Origin: Nocardioides albus
GTDB taxonomy: Bacteria; Actinomycetota; Actinomycetes; Propionibacteriales; Nocardioidaceae
NCBI RefSeq assembly: GCF_014648255.1
Contig: NZ_BMQT01000002.1
Coordinates: 558,001 to 622,000 of the forward strand
Direction of reading: 5' to 3'
Length of the DNA: 64,000 nt
Below the pieces are notes generated by a model. It was not told the DNA's origin. It was given only the letters and a program-made list of their open reading frames with translations, and did not search any database. The position numbers and the translations under genes were made by a program. Below are positions 63,680 to 64,000 of this stretch, one piece after another (position 1 is the first letter of the stretch; every line of letters begins with the position of its first letter).

Positions 63680-64000
63680 CGCTTGAGGAACAGTACGCCG
63701 GGGTCCGGCTGGATCCGGTCGAGAACGCCATCGCGGACCTGGCGGCCGGCAAGCCGGTCGTGGTCGTCGACGACGAGGACCGGGAGAACGAGGGCGACCT
63801 GATCTTCTCCGCCGAGCTGGCGACCCCGGAGGTGATGGCGTTCGCGATCCGCTGGTCCTCCGGCGTGATCTGCGTGGCGCTCCCAGGGGACCGGCTCGAC
63901 GCTCTCGACCTGCCGCCGATGACTCGTGTCAACGAGGATCGCAAGCAGACCGCCTACGCGGTCTCGGTCGACGCTCGCGAGGGCGTCTCGACCGGCATCT
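63676..64000 (+). CDS. ribBA: 3,4-dihydroxy-2-butanone-4-phosphate synthase (RibB/RibBA), N-terminal part
   Basis: This gene runs off the window. The visible ~108 residues have [20 protein letters not shown], the acidic metal-binding loop of the DHBP synthase domain, and [20 protein letters not shown]. Its start overlaps the ribE stop (ATGA). In actinobacteria this domain is usually fused to GTP cyclohydrolase II (RibA), which would lie beyond base 64000 and cannot be confirmed. Confidence 0.9.
   Translation, partial: MTLEEQYAGVRLDPVENAIADLAAGKPVVVVDDEDRENEGDLIFSAELATPEVMAFAIRWSSGVICVALPGDRLDALDLPPMTRVNEDRKQTAYAVSVDAREGVSTGI

Overview
The window is high-GC actinobacterial DNA. It carries the mycothiol ligase gene mshC, DUF5703- and DUF3090-type proteins, an F420-type PPOX protein, many GTG starts, and start codons placed 6-8 nt after a TANNNT box. 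Codon style and interspersed 'ggtctcgacangctcg' repeats fit Nocardioides or a close relative in the Propionibacteriales; this placement is inference.

Region 1 (1-27030) looks like an accessory catabolic cluster. It holds the 3' end of an acyl-CoA carboxylase carboxyltransferase, a TetR regulator, two acyl-CoA ligases, two complete Opp/Dpp-type ABC importers (each with a lipoprotein binding protein, two permeases and two ATPases), a CaiB-type CoA transferase, three acyl-CoA dehydrogenases (two as a tandem pair), four crotonases, an SDR dehydrogenase and a thiolase. The genes form five transcription units. The gaps that start these units are AT-rich and share TGACGT / TTCAG / TCAAATT words with dyad symmetry, so the cluster looks like one regulon for importing a carboxylated substrate, activating it to a CoA thioester and beta-oxidising it. 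The substrate cannot be read from the sequence. The cluster ends at the 3' side of a tRNA-Leu(GAG) gene (27497-27582), a classic island boundary.

Region 2 (27.6-50.4 kb) is mostly housekeeping. It has an SDR/TetR divergent pair, a GDPD-type phosphodiesterase, an M20 peptidase, two histidine phosphatases, a DUF5703 protein, an aldo/keto reductase, uppP, ilvA, corA, the conserved phosphomutase/DUF3090/SCO1664-family/mshC cluster, a PAC2 protein, metH, a PPOX F420 protein, a kinase-like protein, a CBS protein, fdhD and a sterol-desaturase-like membrane protein. Three convergent gene ends carry unusual palindromic repeat clusters.

Region 3 (50.4-53.5 kb) is a four-gene minus-strand cassette: a 172-aa unknown, a WXG100-like protein, a WXG-like/alpha-beta hydrolase fusion and a small lipoprotein. 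It resembles a type VII secretion substrate module.

Region 4 (53.6-61.0 kb) holds a HAD phosphatase and a glycolate/glyoxylate cluster: LctP-type permease, GlcD-type FAD oxidase, IclR regulator, malate synthase G and a GlcG/HbpS protein. Region 5 (61.0-64.0 kb) has rpe, then an FMN riboswitch driving ribD-ribE-ribBA; ribBA runs off the window end.
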